From DATKQJ01 sp035534295 (GTDB lineage: Bacteria; Chloroflexota; Dormibacteria; Dormibacterales; Dormibacteraceae), in NCBI GenBank assembly GCA_035534295.1, contig DATLSE010000049.1:34276-98275 (forward strand): a DNA stretch of 64,000 nt, given 5' to 3'. Positions 34,925 through 43,289 of the stretch are shown one piece after another; positions within the stretch are counted from its first letter, which is position 1, and each line of letters opens with the position of its first letter. The position numbers and the translations under genes are program-made. Below the pieces are notes generated by a model that saw nothing but the letters and a program-made list of their open reading frames with translations, was not told the DNA's origin and ran no database searches.

Positions 34925-35706
34925 ACCGAACCCTGCCGGGCGAGCTCGACCAGGTCTGCGCAGGCCGCCACGTCGATGGCCTGGGCGGCGTCTGACCAGG
35001 CGGCGTTGGGATCGAGGTGCGCCTCCACCATGACGCCGTCAGCGCCCAGGGCGAGGGCGGCGCGGGCCAGGGCCGGCACCCAATCACGGCGTCCGGCCGC
35101 GTGGCTCGGATCGACGATCACGGGCAGGTCGGTGAGCTCGCGAGCGACCAGGACCGAACTCAGATCGAGTGTGCTCCTGGTGCGTGGCTCAAAGGTGCGG
35201 ATGCCGCGCTCACAGAGCACCACGTCGTCATTCCCCCGGCGCCGGATGTATTCGGAGGCGGCCACCCACTCGTCCACCGTGGCCCCCATGCCGCGCTTGA
35301 GCAGGACCGGGCGCCCGATTTCCCCCAGCGCCTCCAGGAGGCGGAAGTTCTGCATGTTGCGGGCCCCGACCTGGAAGGCGTCCACGGCGTCGACCAGGAT
35401 CGAGGCGTCGGTCTCCGAGAGCACCTCGGAGATAAGGGGAAGGCCAGTCCGCTGGCGCACGGCCAAGAGCAGGGGCAGGGCGTCCGCACCCATGCCCTGG
35501 AAGCTGTCGGGATGGGTTCGGGGCTTGAACACCCCGGCCCGGAGGGCGTCGATCCCAGTCTGAGCTAGGACGGAAGCCTGCTCTGCGTAGTCGGTCTCGA
35601 CCGAGCACGGGCCGGCGATGATCACCTGCCTGGGCCCGCCCACGACCATGGACCCGATTTTGACCCGGCGCCGGGCGCCGGACCCGGGCATCTTCAACTC
35701 CAACAT
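34879..35706 (-). CDS. aroF: 3-deoxy-7-phosphoheptulonate synthase (DAHP synthase, type I-beta-like)
   Basis: A 275-residue enzyme from ATG 35706 (GGAGGCGAGG just upstream; TTG 35721 is an alternative). It condenses PEP and erythrose-4-phosphate, the first step of aromatic amino acid synthesis. IIAGPCSVE, GVFKPRTHPDSFQG, VLLKRGMG and VIVDPSHAAGRR (metal and substrate residues) mark the DAHP/KDO8P synthase family. It lacks the ferredoxin-like regulatory domain of many I-beta enzymes, so feedback control in the protein may be weak. A leader with a Trp/Tyr/Phe-rich peptide and switchable hairpins precedes it. Confidence 0.92.
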   Translation of the reverse strand: MLELKMPGSGARRRVKIGSMVVGGPRQVIIAGPCSVETDYAEQASVLAQTGIDALRAGVFKPRTHPDSFQGMGADALPLLLAVRQRTGLPLISEVLSETDASILVDAVDAFQVGARNMQNFRLLEALGEIGRPVLLKRGMGATVDEWVAASEYIRRRGNDDVVLCERGIRTFEPRTRSTLDLSSVLVARELTDLPVIVDPSHAAGRRDWVPALARAALALGADGVMVEAHLDPNAAWSDAAQAIDVAACADLVELARQGSVQLLDPDDESAHPGI

Positions 35707-35709
35707 GAA

Positions 35710-35804
35710 CCTCGCCTCCAACTCTCGCCCACCACAGCCCGGGGCCGGTGGGGGAGTCGAGACGAGGGGGCGTCAGTCCGTCCGGCTCCCGGTTCCCACC
35801 GGCC
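35710..35804 (-). promoter_or_regulatory. Candidate translational attenuator of aroF
   Basis: Two exclusive folds are visible. Fold A: GGCCGGTGGG (35795-35804, inside the leader peptide codons) pairs with CCCACCGGCC (35743-35752) over 10 bp, leaving the ribosome-binding site free. Fold B: the site GAGGCGAGG (35710-35718) pairs with CCTCGTCTC (35759-35767) over 9 bp with one G-U, enclosing a 6-bp hairpin (35747-35752 with 35728-35733). A ribosome stalled at the early Trp codon would favour fold A. The mechanism is inference from pairing. Confidence 0.6.
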
Positions 35805-35850
35805 GGCTAAACCAATATCCGCCCCAGTCGATACGCTGCATCGATGCCAT
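35773..35850 (-). CDS. Aromatic-residue leader peptide of aroF
   Basis: A 25-codon ORF (ATG 35850, TGA 35773) encoding MASMQRIDWGGYWFSRPVG and a short tail. Codons 9-14 read Trp-Gly-Gly-Tyr-Trp-Phe, a cluster of all three aromatic residues upstream of an aromatic biosynthesis gene. A GTG at 35871 is in frame, so the true start may be earlier. No clear ribosome-binding site is seen. It ends ~67 bases before aroF. Confidence 0.6.
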   Translation of the reverse strand: MASMQRIDWGGYWFSRPVGTGSRTD

Positions 35851-35917
35851 CGTGTGAGGGCAGCGTAGCACGCACCGGCGGCAAGTGAAGCCGAACACGA
35901 CCCCTATGCGGGACGGT

Positions 35918-36775
35918 CTAGGACAGGCGCTCTGCCATGCGCAGCTGCCGCCGAAGCGCGAAGCGGCTGGCCAGGTTCATGATCAGGGCGAGCAGGATGA
36001 GGACCAGGGCCGCCCCCCAGGCCTGGGTCACGAGCGCGGGATAGGGGGTGAGCGCGTCGTGGTAGACGATCAGGGGTAGGGCCGAAATCGGTCGCGTCGG
36101 ATTGAGGTTCAAGAACCGATTGCCAAAGCTGGTGAACAGAAGCGGCGCGGTCTCTCCGGCGGCGCGCGAGATGGCGAGCAGGGCTCCAGTGATGACCCCC
36201 GGAGCGGCGGCGGGCAGGATCAGCCGGAGCGAGACGCGCCAGCGCGCCAGGCCCAGCGCCAGCCCCGACTCGCGCAGGCCAGGAGGGACCAGGGCGACCG
36301 CCCCCTCGGTCGTGCGCACCACCACCGGCAGCATCAGGATGGCGAGCGCAGCCGAGCCGGCTAGGGCCGAGAACTGGTGGAAGGGCGCGACGAAGAGGGC
36401 GTAGGCGAAAAGCCCGATGGCGATGGAGGGAGCCCCGACCAGAACGTCGCTGGCCAGGCGCACCCACGCCGCCCAGCGGTGAGCGCCGTATTCCGCCAGG
36501 TGGATGCCCCCGATGATGCCCAGGGGCAGGGCTACGACCGAGGCCAGTCCGACGGTGATCACGGTTCCGATCAGGGCGTGGGCGACGCCCGCACCTGGAA
36601 TACCGACCGGGCGCTCGACGTGGATGAAAAAGTCAAGGTGACTGACCGCCGGCCAGCCGTTGACCACGGTGTAGATCAGAACCAGGGAGAGCGGCAGTAG
36701 GGCCAGGGTGGCGACCGCGTAGACCGTGCCGCGGGCGGCGAGGTCGAGCGCGCGCCGGCGGCTGGAACGGTTCAT
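35918..36775 (-). CDS. pstA: Phosphate ABC transporter permease PstA
   Basis: A 285-residue permease with six predicted membrane helices and the ABC permease EAA-like loop GLALGLARWRVSLRLILPAAAPGVITG (in two parts, ~168-194). ISRAAGETAPLLFTS is the PstA signature. With PstC it forms the phosphate channel. It overlaps pstC by four bases and ends the phoR-pst operon. Confidence 0.93.
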   Translation of the reverse strand: MNRSSRRRALDLAARGTVYAVATLALLPLSLVLIYTVVNGWPAVSHLDFFIHVERPVGIPGAGVAHALIGTVITVGLASVVALPLGIIGGIHLAEYGAHRWAAWVRLASDVLVGAPSIAIGLFAYALFVAPFHQFSALAGSAALAILMLPVVVRTTEGAVALVPPGLRESGLALGLARWRVSLRLILPAAAPGVITGALLAISRAAGETAPLLFTSFGNRFLNLNPTRPISALPLIVYHDALTPYPALVTQAWGAALVLILLALIMNLASRFALRRQLRMAERLS

Positions 36776-37719
36776 CGCGCCGGCCCGGGCTCGGTCACCC
36801 GGCGCACCAGGAGCAGGGCACCGACGTTGACCAGCAGCGTGATCATGATCAGGATCAGGCCGAGTTCAAGCAGCGCGGCCGGGTAGAGCTGTCCGGTCGC
36901 CTCGGTGAACTCATTGGCGATGACGCTGGCCAGGGTGTAGGCGGAGCCGAAGACCGAGGATTGGACCTCGGGCCGATTGCCAATGGTCATGGTCACCGCG
37001 ATGGTCTCGCCCAGGGCTCGGCCCAGGGCCAGGATGGTGGCACCGAAGATGCCAGGGCGCGCGGCGGGCAGCACCACCCGCCAGGTGGTCTCCCACCAGG
37101 TTGCGCCGAGCGCGAAGCTCGCCTCCTTCAGGCCCGCGGGGATGGCGCGCACCACCTCACGCGAGACCGCCGCCAGGGTGGGCAGCACCATCACCGCCAG
37201 CACCACCGAAGCCGTGAGGATGCTGGACTGGCGCGCGGGCCCGGCGAACAGGGGCAGCGTGCCCAGGCGCTGGCTCACCGGTCCACTGACGTGGAGCAAC
37301 AGCCAGGGGGCGAGCACGTAAAGGCCCCAGATGCCGTAGACCACACTGGGGATGGCGGCCAGGAGCTCGATGCCGGTCCCCATCACGGAGCGCACTCGGC
37401 GGGCGCCGGGTTCGGCCAGGAAGAGGGCCACGGCGACTCCGACCGGAAACGCTGCCAGCAGGGCCAGGGCGCTCGTGACCAGGGTGCCGTAGATGAAGGT
37501 CAGGGCGCCGAAGTCGAGCCGGACCGGGTTCCACGCGCGCACGATCAGGAAGCGCAGGCCGTAGTGGCTGATCGCCGGCCAGGCCTCGCGCCCGATCACG
37601 ACCACCAGACAGGTCAGGACCAGGGGCGGGGCCAGCGAGACCGCAGAGGTGAACCAGCGATAGCCATCCGGCGCCGGCGTCGGCGGTCGGGGCTGCGTCT
37701 GCTCGACTTCGGCCGCCAT
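36772..37719 (-). CDS. pstC: Phosphate ABC transporter permease PstC
   Basis: A 315-residue permease with six membrane helices. Signatures are AIPSVVYGIWGLYVLAPWL (~111), the EAA loop ASFALGATWWETTWRVVLPAARPGI (two parts, ~198) and ALGRALGETIAVTMTIGN. It pairs with PstA. It begins two bases after the phoB stop. Confidence 0.93.
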   Translation of the reverse strand: MAAEVEQTQPRPPTPAPDGYRWFTSAVSLAPPLVLTCLVVVIGREAWPAISHYGLRFLIVRAWNPVRLDFGALTFIYGTLVTSALALLAAFPVGVAVALFLAEPGARRVRSVMGTGIELLAAIPSVVYGIWGLYVLAPWLLLHVSGPVSQRLGTLPLFAGPARQSSILTASVVLAVMVLPTLAAVSREVVRAIPAGLKEASFALGATWWETTWRVVLPAARPGIFGATILALGRALGETIAVTMTIGNRPEVQSSVFGSAYTLASVIANEFTEATGQLYPAALLELGLILIMITLLVNVGALLLVRRVTEPGPAR

Positions 37720-37721
37720 CC

Positions 37722-38432
37722 TCAGCGCGTCGCCGCCAAGGGGCTGGGCAGGCGGTCCAGACGATAGCCCGCCCCGCGCACGGTGACGATGGTGAAGGGG
37801 ACCCGCCCGGCGAACTTCTCGCGCAACCAGCGCACGTGCACGTCCACGGTCTTGGAGTCGCCGCCGAAGCTGCTGCCCCAGACCTGGTGCAGGAGCGCAT
37901 CGCGAGTCTGCACGCGCCCGGAGTGGGCGAGCAGATGGCTCAGAAGATCAAATTCGCGCGCGGTGACGCGGGTCTCGGCCCCGCCCACCAAGACCCGGCG
38001 CGCGGCCCGGTCGAGCAGAAAGCCCTCCATCTCCTCCCGCTCGGGCACGGCCCTGCCCTCGACCGTGCCCTGGCTGCGCCGGAGCACCGCGTGGACGCGG
38101 GCCAGCACCTCGCGCACCGAGAACGGCTTGGTCACGTAATCGTCGGCCCCGACCTCGAGCCCCACGATCTTGTCCACCTCGGCGTCGCGGGCGGTGATGA
38201 TGATGATCGGGACCGAGCTTCGCTGGCGCAGAGAGCGGCAGATCTCGAGCCCCGACATGGCCGGCAGCATCAGGTCGAGCAGGATCAGATCGGGGCGCTG
38301 GCTGCGGGCCAGGCGCAACCCGCCCGGCCCGTCCGCGGCCTCCAGGACTTGATAGCCGGCCTCTCCAAGGTGGTACCTCAGGGTGTCGCGGATGCCTTCG
38401 TCGTCCTCGATGACGAGGATTCGGTCCGCCAC
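37722..38432 (-). CDS. phoB: PhoB-like OmpR-family response regulator
   Basis: A 236-residue regulator from GTG 38432, one base after the phoU stop; the open frame to 38507 lies inside phoU. The receiver has acidic EDDEG, the phospho-acceptor in LILLDLMLP (~52) and DDYVTKPFS (~102). The C-terminal winged helix has VTAREFDLLSHLLAH and VDVHVRWLREK, ending VRGAGYRL. It is expected to bind the direct repeats upstream of pstS and pstB. Confidence 0.92.
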   Translation of the reverse strand: MADRILVIEDDEGIRDTLRYHLGEAGYQVLEAADGPGGLRLARSQRPDLILLDLMLPAMSGLEICRSLRQRSSVPIIIITARDAEVDKIVGLEVGADDYVTKPFSVREVLARVHAVLRRSQGTVEGRAVPEREEMEGFLLDRAARRVLVGGAETRVTAREFDLLSHLLAHSGRVQTRDALLHQVWGSSFGGDSKTVDVHVRWLREKFAGRVPFTIVTVRGAGYRLDRLPSPLAATR

Positions 38433-38433
38433 C

Positions 38434-39096
38434 TCAGCCCAGCTCCACCACCTGGCCCGACTGTAGGAAGACGATGTCCTCGGCGACGTTGGTGACCCGG
38501 TCTCCAATGCGCTCCAGGTTGTGCGCGACCAGCATCAGCGTCACCCCGCGCAGGGCCTGGTCGGAATCCATCGGACCCGCCGCCAGCTCCTCGATCAGGT
38601 CGTCGAAGAGGCGGTGGTAGAGACGATCGATCTCATCGTCCTTGGCCGCCACCTCACGCGCGCGGGCGTCGTCCTGCTCGATCAGCGCGTCCAGGATGTC
38701 GCGCACCTGGTGGGTGGCGAGTTCACCCATAAGGCCGAACTCGGCCCTCAGTGGCGTGCTCGGGAGCCCGGCCAGGGTGGAGGTCATGCGCGCGATCCGG
38801 AGCGCGTAGTCCCCGATCCGCTCCAGCTCACCGGCGATGTTCTGCACTCCCATCAGGGTCCGCAGATCGCGGGCCACGGGTTGTTGGGTCGAGATCACCA
38901 TGAAACACTGCTCGCGGATCTGGCGGAAGAGCTCGTTCACCTCCTGGTCGTTGCGCCGCACGCGATCAGCCAGGCCGCGATCGAGCGTGCGCAGAGCGGA
39001 CAGGGCGTCGTCGATCTGGGCCTCGACCAGGGTGGCCATGCGGAGCAGCGACTCCCGCAATAGCTTGAGCTCCTTCTCGAACGCCTCCCTAGCCAA
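38434..39096 (-). CDS. phoU: Phosphate signalling protein PhoU
   Basis: A 220-residue all-helical protein with two PhoU repeats, each with a metal-site-like ERIGDYA (~92) and ERIGDRVTN (~196). PhoU links the Pst transporter to PhoR. The TTG start overlaps the pstB end by eight bases. Confidence 0.93.
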   Translation of the reverse strand: MAREAFEKELKLLRESLLRMATLVEAQIDDALSALRTLDRGLADRVRRNDQEVNELFRQIREQCFMVISTQQPVARDLRTLMGVQNIAGELERIGDYALRIARMTSTLAGLPSTPLRAEFGLMGELATHQVRDILDALIEQDDARAREVAAKDDEIDRLYHRLFDDLIEELAAGPMDSDQALRGVTLMLVAHNLERIGDRVTNVAEDIVFLQSGQVVELG

Positions 39097-39937
39097 AGCG
39101 ACCCGTGATGTAGTCCTCGGTCCGCTGATCGCGGGGCCGGTTGAAAATCTCGATCGTGGGGGCGAACTCGACCAGTTCGCCGCTGCGCTCCTCGGCCCGC
39201 ATCAGCATGAAGGCGGTGAAGTCGGCAACCCGAGCGGCCTGCTGCATGTTGTGGGTCACGATGACGATGGTGTAGTGCTCGGCCAGGCGCCCGATCAAAT
39301 CCTCGATCTTCAAGGTGGCGATGGGGTCCAGGGCGGAGCAGGGCTCGTCCATCAGAATCACCTCGGGGTCGACGGCGACGCAGCGCGCGATCGAGAGCCG
39401 TTGCTGCTGGCCGCCGGACAGGGAGGCGGCGGGCGCATCGAGGCGGTCTTTGACCTCGTCCCAGAGGGCGGCGTCGGTCAGGCTCTGCTCCACCACCTGG
39501 TCGATCCGGTCCCGCTTCCAGCCCAGGAGTTTGGGTGCGAAGGCCACGTTGTCCCGGATCGACATCGGGAAGGGACTGGGCCTTTGAAACACCATCCCGA
39601 TGCGTTGCCGGAGCCGGAGCAGGTTGCGGGTCCGGATCACGTCCTCGCCCTCGAACATGAGGCGGCCCTCCGCCCGGGCGCCCGGGACCAGGTCATACAT
39701 CCGGTTGAAGATTCGTAGCAGGGTGCTCTTGCCGCAGCCCGACGGTCCGATCAGGGCCGTGACTCGGCGCTCCGGTATGGCCATCGAGATGTCGCGCAGG
39801 GCCTGAAAGTGGCCATAGAAGAAGTTGACGCGCTCGGCCGAAAGTTTGATCTGCAGGCCCTCAACGGCCAAGAGTGGGGCCGCCGCCCGCTCCATCACCG
39901 TCGGCCGCCCGCGCCTGGCCTCAGCCACGCCTACCAC
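39089..39937 (-). CDS. pstB: Phosphate ABC transporter ATP-binding protein PstB
   Basis: A 282-residue ATPase: Walker A GPSGCGKST (~64), Q-loop MVFQRPSPFPMS, signature LSGGQQQRLSIARC and Walker B VILMDEPCSALDP. The INxxC-like ITGRFG C-terminus is typical of PstB. The start is uncertain: GTG 39937, GTG 39928 or ATG 39895. A PhoB-type box lies just upstream, so transcription may also begin here within the operon. Confidence 0.94.
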   Translation of the reverse strand: MVGVAEARRGRPTVMERAAAPLLAVEGLQIKLSAERVNFFYGHFQALRDISMAIPERRVTALIGPSGCGKSTLLRIFNRMYDLVPGARAEGRLMFEGEDVIRTRNLLRLRQRIGMVFQRPSPFPMSIRDNVAFAPKLLGWKRDRIDQVVEQSLTDAALWDEVKDRLDAPAASLSGGQQQRLSIARCVAVDPEVILMDEPCSALDPIATLKIEDLIGRLAEHYTIVIVTHNMQQAARVADFTAFMLMRAEERSGELVEFAPTIEIFNRPRDQRTEDYITGRFG

Positions 39938-39950
39938 GATAGAGCGCCAA

Positions 39951-39968
39951 GGTTAAGCGGAGGTTATG
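39951..39968 (-). promoter_or_regulatory. PhoB-type box upstream of pstB
   Basis: On the minus strand CATAACC and CTTAACC occur with an 11-bp period, overlapping the last codons of phoR. TATCGT (39936-39941) lies nine bases downstream as a possible -10. The box matches the one before pstS in layout and in CATAA-C/CTTAA-C letters. Confidence 0.6.
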
Positions 39969-40987
39969 GCGGCCTCGGGCAGCTCAAGGCCGAAGATCTG
40001 CCCACCTCCCGGAGCGGGTTCGGTCCAGATCCGGCCGTCCATGGCCAGGACCAGATGCCGGGCTATGGACAGTCCCAACCCCGACCCCGTCACCCCGCGC
40101 GTGCGCGAGGGGTCGATCTTGTAAAAGCGCTCGAATACGCGCCCTGAGTGCTCGGGGGAGATGCCCGGTCCGCGGTCGCGCACGGTGATGGTGACCGCCG
40201 ACCCGGCCGTTCGCGCCGCCACCTCGATCGGTACCTCGGCCCGGCCGAACTTGAAGGCGTTGTCGAGCAGGCTGCTCAGGACCTGGCCCAGCCGGGCACG
40301 ATCCGCGCGCACCGCCATCGCCGGCGGGAGGTCGAGCTCGGGCTCGGGATCGAGGCGCAGGCGGCGGGCCGTCTCCAGGATCAGCTCGGCCAGGTCAAAG
40401 GTGCTGGCTCCGGCCCCCCGCGCGCCGGCCTCGAGCTGAGCCAGTGCCCGCAGGTTGTCGACCATTAAGGCGAGGTGGTCGCACTCGGCCATCACGCGCT
40501 GGGCGAATCGCTGTCGCGTCTGCTCGGGCAGTTCCGCCTGCAGGCTCTCCGCCGCCAGCCGGAGCGAGGTGAGGGGCGTCTTGAGCTCGTGGGATAGGTT
40601 GGCCACGAATTCGGAGCGGACCACCTCGAGCTGGCGCAGTCGCGTGTCGTCGATCAGGTAGAGCAGGCGCAGTCCTCCGGACGCGCGGACCCGCCGGGCG
40701 GAGACCCAACTGGGCCGATGGACCAGGCGGAGATGCTCTTCGGCGGCCTCCGAGGCGAGGAAATCCGACAGCCTGGCCTCTCGCGTGACCTCGAGCAGGC
40801 TGGCGGGCAGACGCGTGCGGTCGGCGCCGAAGAAGTCGGCCGCCTGCTGGTTTAAGGCGATGACGTCGACCTGCGCGTCGATCAGCAGCGCCATCACCGG
40901 GGCCCCCTCCAAGAGCTCGGGGAAAAATTCAAGCAGGCCCGGGTATGAACCCGAATCCCGACCTTGCGAGCGGCGCTCCCAGGTCAT
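39953..40987 (-). CDS. phoR: PhoR-like sensor histidine kinase
   Basis: A 344-residue kinase: PAS-like N-terminus (~20-110), HisKA with FVANLSHELKTPLTSLRLA (~130), N box LLDNAFKFG, G1 DRGPGIS and G2 GSGLGLSIA. No membrane segment is seen, unlike E. coli PhoR, so contact with the membrane may be through PhoU/Pst. It is the first gene of the operon; TATACT six bases before its ATG indicates a leaderless start. Confidence 0.9.
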   Translation of the reverse strand: MTWERRSQGRDSGSYPGLLEFFPELLEGAPVMALLIDAQVDVIALNQQAADFFGADRTRLPASLLEVTREARLSDFLASEAAEEHLRLVHRPSWVSARRVRASGGLRLLYLIDDTRLRQLEVVRSEFVANLSHELKTPLTSLRLAAESLQAELPEQTRQRFAQRVMAECDHLALMVDNLRALAQLEAGARGAGASTFDLAELILETARRLRLDPEPELDLPPAMAVRADRARLGQVLSSLLDNAFKFGRAEVPIEVAARTAGSAVTITVRDRGPGISPEHSGRVFERFYKIDPSRTRGVTGSGLGLSIARHLVLAMDGRIWTEPAPGGGQIFGLELPEAAITSA

Positions 40988-40993
40988 CGCAGG

Positions 40994-40999
40994 AGTATA
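40994..40999 (-). promoter_or_regulatory. -10 element of the phoR operon
   Basis: TATACT on the minus strand, six bases before the phoR ATG. No convincing -35 box is present, which may reflect activator dependence. Confidence 0.5.
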
Positions 41000-41041
41000 G
41001 GCAGCGCACTCCTAGGCCCGGGGATCGACATTTAAGGACCC

Positions 41042-41059
41042 CATAATCAGCCCTTAATC
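41042..41059 (+). promoter_or_regulatory. PhoB-type box upstream of pstS
   Basis: CATAATC (41042-41048) and CTTAATC (41053-41059) are direct repeats with an 11-bp period. Ten bases downstream is TAGGCT (41070-41075), then six bases to the pstS ATG. Repeats that end ten bases before a -10 copy the arrangement of known PhoB-activated promoters. Confidence 0.65.
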
Positions 41060-41081
41060 CGGCCCTGGGTAGGCTTTGGCC

Positions 41082-42152
41082 ATGCAAATACCAAGCTTTC
41101 GAGCGACGGCGTTCCTGGTGGCCATGATCGGGGTTCTGGCCGCCTGCGGCGGGCAGGGCAGTCAGCCCACCTCCTCGGTCGGATCCGGCCAGATCCAGGG
41201 TGCGGGTTCGACTTTTGTCGATCCCTTCTTCGAGGCGGCTTTCTACCGTTACAACCAGCTCCACTCAGCGGTCACCGTGAACTACCAGGCCATCGGATCG
41301 GGTGGAGGCATCCAGCAGTTCACCAAGGGCACGGTCGACTTCGGCGCCACCGACGTCCCCATGGCCCCGAGCGAGATCGCCGCCGCCGGCGGCGCATCCA
41401 CCCTGGTCCAGATCCCGGACACCCTGGGCGTGGCCGCGATCGCGTACAACGAGCCTGGGATCCCCAAGCTCCGACTTGATGGCCCCACCCTGGCCGCCAT
41501 CTTCCTGAACCAGATCACGCACTGGAACGACCCCCGCCTGGCCGCGTTGAACCCCGGCGTGAAGCTGCCGGCGGACGCGATCACGGTGGTCCACCGCTCG
41601 GATGGGTCGGGCACCAGCTACGCCTTCACCGACTACCTGTCCAAGGTCTCGCCCCAGTGGCACTCCCAGGTCGGGGCGGGCAAGGCGGTGCAGTGGCCGG
41701 TGGGGATCGGGGGTAGCGGCAACACCGGGGTGGGCCAGGCGGTGAAGACCACTCCGGGCGCCATCGGGTACGTCGAGCTCGCCTACGTGATCCAGTCCAA
41801 GCTCCAGCAGGCGTATTTGAAGAACGCGGCCGGTGACTATCTGCAGGCGACCGAGGCGGGTGCGGTGGCGGCGGCGGCGCAGGCCTCGGGGATAACCGCG
41901 AGCAACTTTTCGATCACCAACGAGCCCGGAGCCAAGAGCTATCCGATCTCAACCTTCAGCTGGGTGGTGATCCGCACCGACCAGAAGGACCCGACCCGGG
42001 GCAAGGCCCTGGTCGATCTGCTGCGCTGGCTGGTGACGAGCGGGCAGTCCATCAGCGGACCCCTGCAATATGCGCCCCTGCCCAGCGCGGTGCAGGCCCT
42101 GGCCCTAAGCCAGCTCAAAACCGTGACCAGCGCCGGCAAGACGATCTCCTAG
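41082..42152 (+). CDS. pstS: Phosphate-binding lipoprotein PstS
   Basis: A 356-residue periplasmic-type binding protein from ATG 41082. A signal peptide ends in lipobox LAAC (~18-21), so it is membrane-tethered. Phosphate-contact motifs GAGSTFVDP, GSGGGI, DFGATD and HRSDGSGTSYAF are present. It captures phosphate for PstCAB. It is divergent from the phoR operon with a PhoB-type box between and is followed by a strong terminator. Confidence 0.95.
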   Translation: MQIPSFRATAFLVAMIGVLAACGGQGSQPTSSVGSGQIQGAGSTFVDPFFEAAFYRYNQLHSAVTVNYQAIGSGGGIQQFTKGTVDFGATDVPMAPSEIAAAGGASTLVQIPDTLGVAAIAYNEPGIPKLRLDGPTLAAIFLNQITHWNDPRLAALNPGVKLPADAITVVHRSDGSGTSYAFTDYLSKVSPQWHSQVGAGKAVQWPVGIGGSGNTGVGQAVKTTPGAIGYVELAYVIQSKLQQAYLKNAAGDYLQATEAGAVAAAAQASGITASNFSITNEPGAKSYPISTFSWVVIRTDQKDPTRGKALVDLLRWLVTSGQSISGPLQYAPLPSAVQALALSQLKTVTSAGKTIS

Positions 42153-42170
42153 GCGCCGGTGGCGAATCAG

Positions 42171-42210
42171 AGAAAGCCGGGGTGCGCAGAGCGCCCCGGC
42201 TTTCTGCTTT
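42171..42210 (+). terminator. Intrinsic terminator after pstS
   Basis: AGAAAGCCGGGG (42171-42182) pairs perfectly with CCCCGGCTTTCT (42194-42205), followed by GCTTT. It separates pstS from uppP. Confidence 0.75.
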
Positions 42211-42222
42211 GCTAGGCGTCGC

Positions 42223-43074
42223 ATGTCGCTAGCCCAAACTCTGTTCTTAGGCCTGCTCCAAGGCGCCAGCGAGCTCTTCCCGGTGTCCTCTTTGGGCCAC
42301 GCCGTCATCGTGCCCAGCCTCCTGCGCTGGACCTTCAAGCAGTCCGATCCTCGGTACGTGCCCTTCCTCACCCTGCTCCATCTGGGCACCGCCTCCGCCC
42401 TTCTCTTCCTCTACCGCCGGGACTGGTGGGTGATCAGCCGGGCATTCATCCGCTCCGCGGTTCGGGGTCAGATCCGGGATGCCGACGAGAGGACCGCGAT
42501 GCTGCTGGTCGCGGCCACGGTGCCCGCCGGTGCGGTTGGATTCGTCCTTGAGCACCCACTCAAGGCCCTTTTCGCCAGCCCGCGGGCCGCTGCCGCATTT
42601 TTGATCCTGAACGGATTCATGCTGCTGGGGGCCGAACTGTTGCGGCGCCGATCCGAGCGGGCCGGTGCGGATCGCGCGGCCCAGGAGGCCGACTACAAGG
42701 CGGCCGGGCAGCTGACCTTTCGAGCCGCGGTCGTGGTCGGACTGGCTCAGGCGCTGGCCCTGCTGCCGGGCATGTCACGCTCCGGGGTGACCATGTCGGG
42801 TGGGCTGTTGGCCGGCCTTCGACATCAGGAGGCGGCTCGATTCTCCTTCCTCTTGGCGACCCCCATCATCGCGGCGGCGGGGCTGCTGGAGGTGCCACAG
42901 CTGGTGGGATCCCGAGCGCCCTGGGGCTCCTACCTGGCGGCGGCCCTGCTCGCCGCTTTGGCCGCCTACCTGAGCGCGCGCTTTCTGATCCGATATTTCC
43001 GCTCCGGGCGGCTCGACCCCTACGGTTGGTACTCGATCCTGGCCGGCGCGGTGGCGCTGGTGCTGCTACGCTAG
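42223..43074 (+). CDS. uppP: Undecaprenyl-diphosphate phosphatase UppP/BacA
   Basis: A 283-residue membrane enzyme that recycles the C55 lipid carrier for cell wall synthesis. The active-site motifs are GLLQGASELFPVSSLGH (~10-26) and LPGMSRSGVTMSGGLLAGL (~185). About eight hydrophobic segments are seen. A small two-helix membrane gene follows after seven bases. Confidence 0.93.
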   Translation: MSLAQTLFLGLLQGASELFPVSSLGHAVIVPSLLRWTFKQSDPRYVPFLTLLHLGTASALLFLYRRDWWVISRAFIRSAVRGQIRDADERTAMLLVAATVPAGAVGFVLEHPLKALFASPRAAAAFLILNGFMLLGAELLRRRSERAGADRAAQEADYKAAGQLTFRAAVVVGLAQALALLPGMSRSGVTMSGGLLAGLRHQEAARFSFLLATPIIAAAGLLEVPQLVGSRAPWGSYLAAALLAALAAYLSARFLIRYFRSGRLDPYGWYSILAGAVALVLLR

Positions 43075-43081
43075 CCAACCA

Positions 43082-43282
43082 ATGCGAGGGGGAATGCTGG
43101 CGCTGCTCTTGGTCGTCCTGGCCGTGGTGCTGGTCGTGTTCGCCTATCTGTACTGGGTTGGGGACTTTGAACTCTTCACCCGCACCGGCTCGGGGCCGCA
43201 GAAGAAGCACGCGATCCTTCTCGTGGGCCTCGCCGTGGTGAGCCTGATCGGGGCCAACTTCGCTCGCCGTCGAACCATCTGA
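43082..43282 (+). CDS. Small two-helix membrane protein
   Basis: A 66-residue protein with two hydrophobic helices (~5-26 and ~44-60) separated by a polar loop and ending in ARRRTI. It follows uppP closely, so it is probably co-transcribed. I do not recognise the family. Confidence 0.6.
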   Translation: MRGGMLALLLVVLAVVLVVFAYLYWVGDFELFTRTGSGPQKKHAILLVGLAVVSLIGANFARRRTI

Positions 43283-43289
43283 TCGCTGC

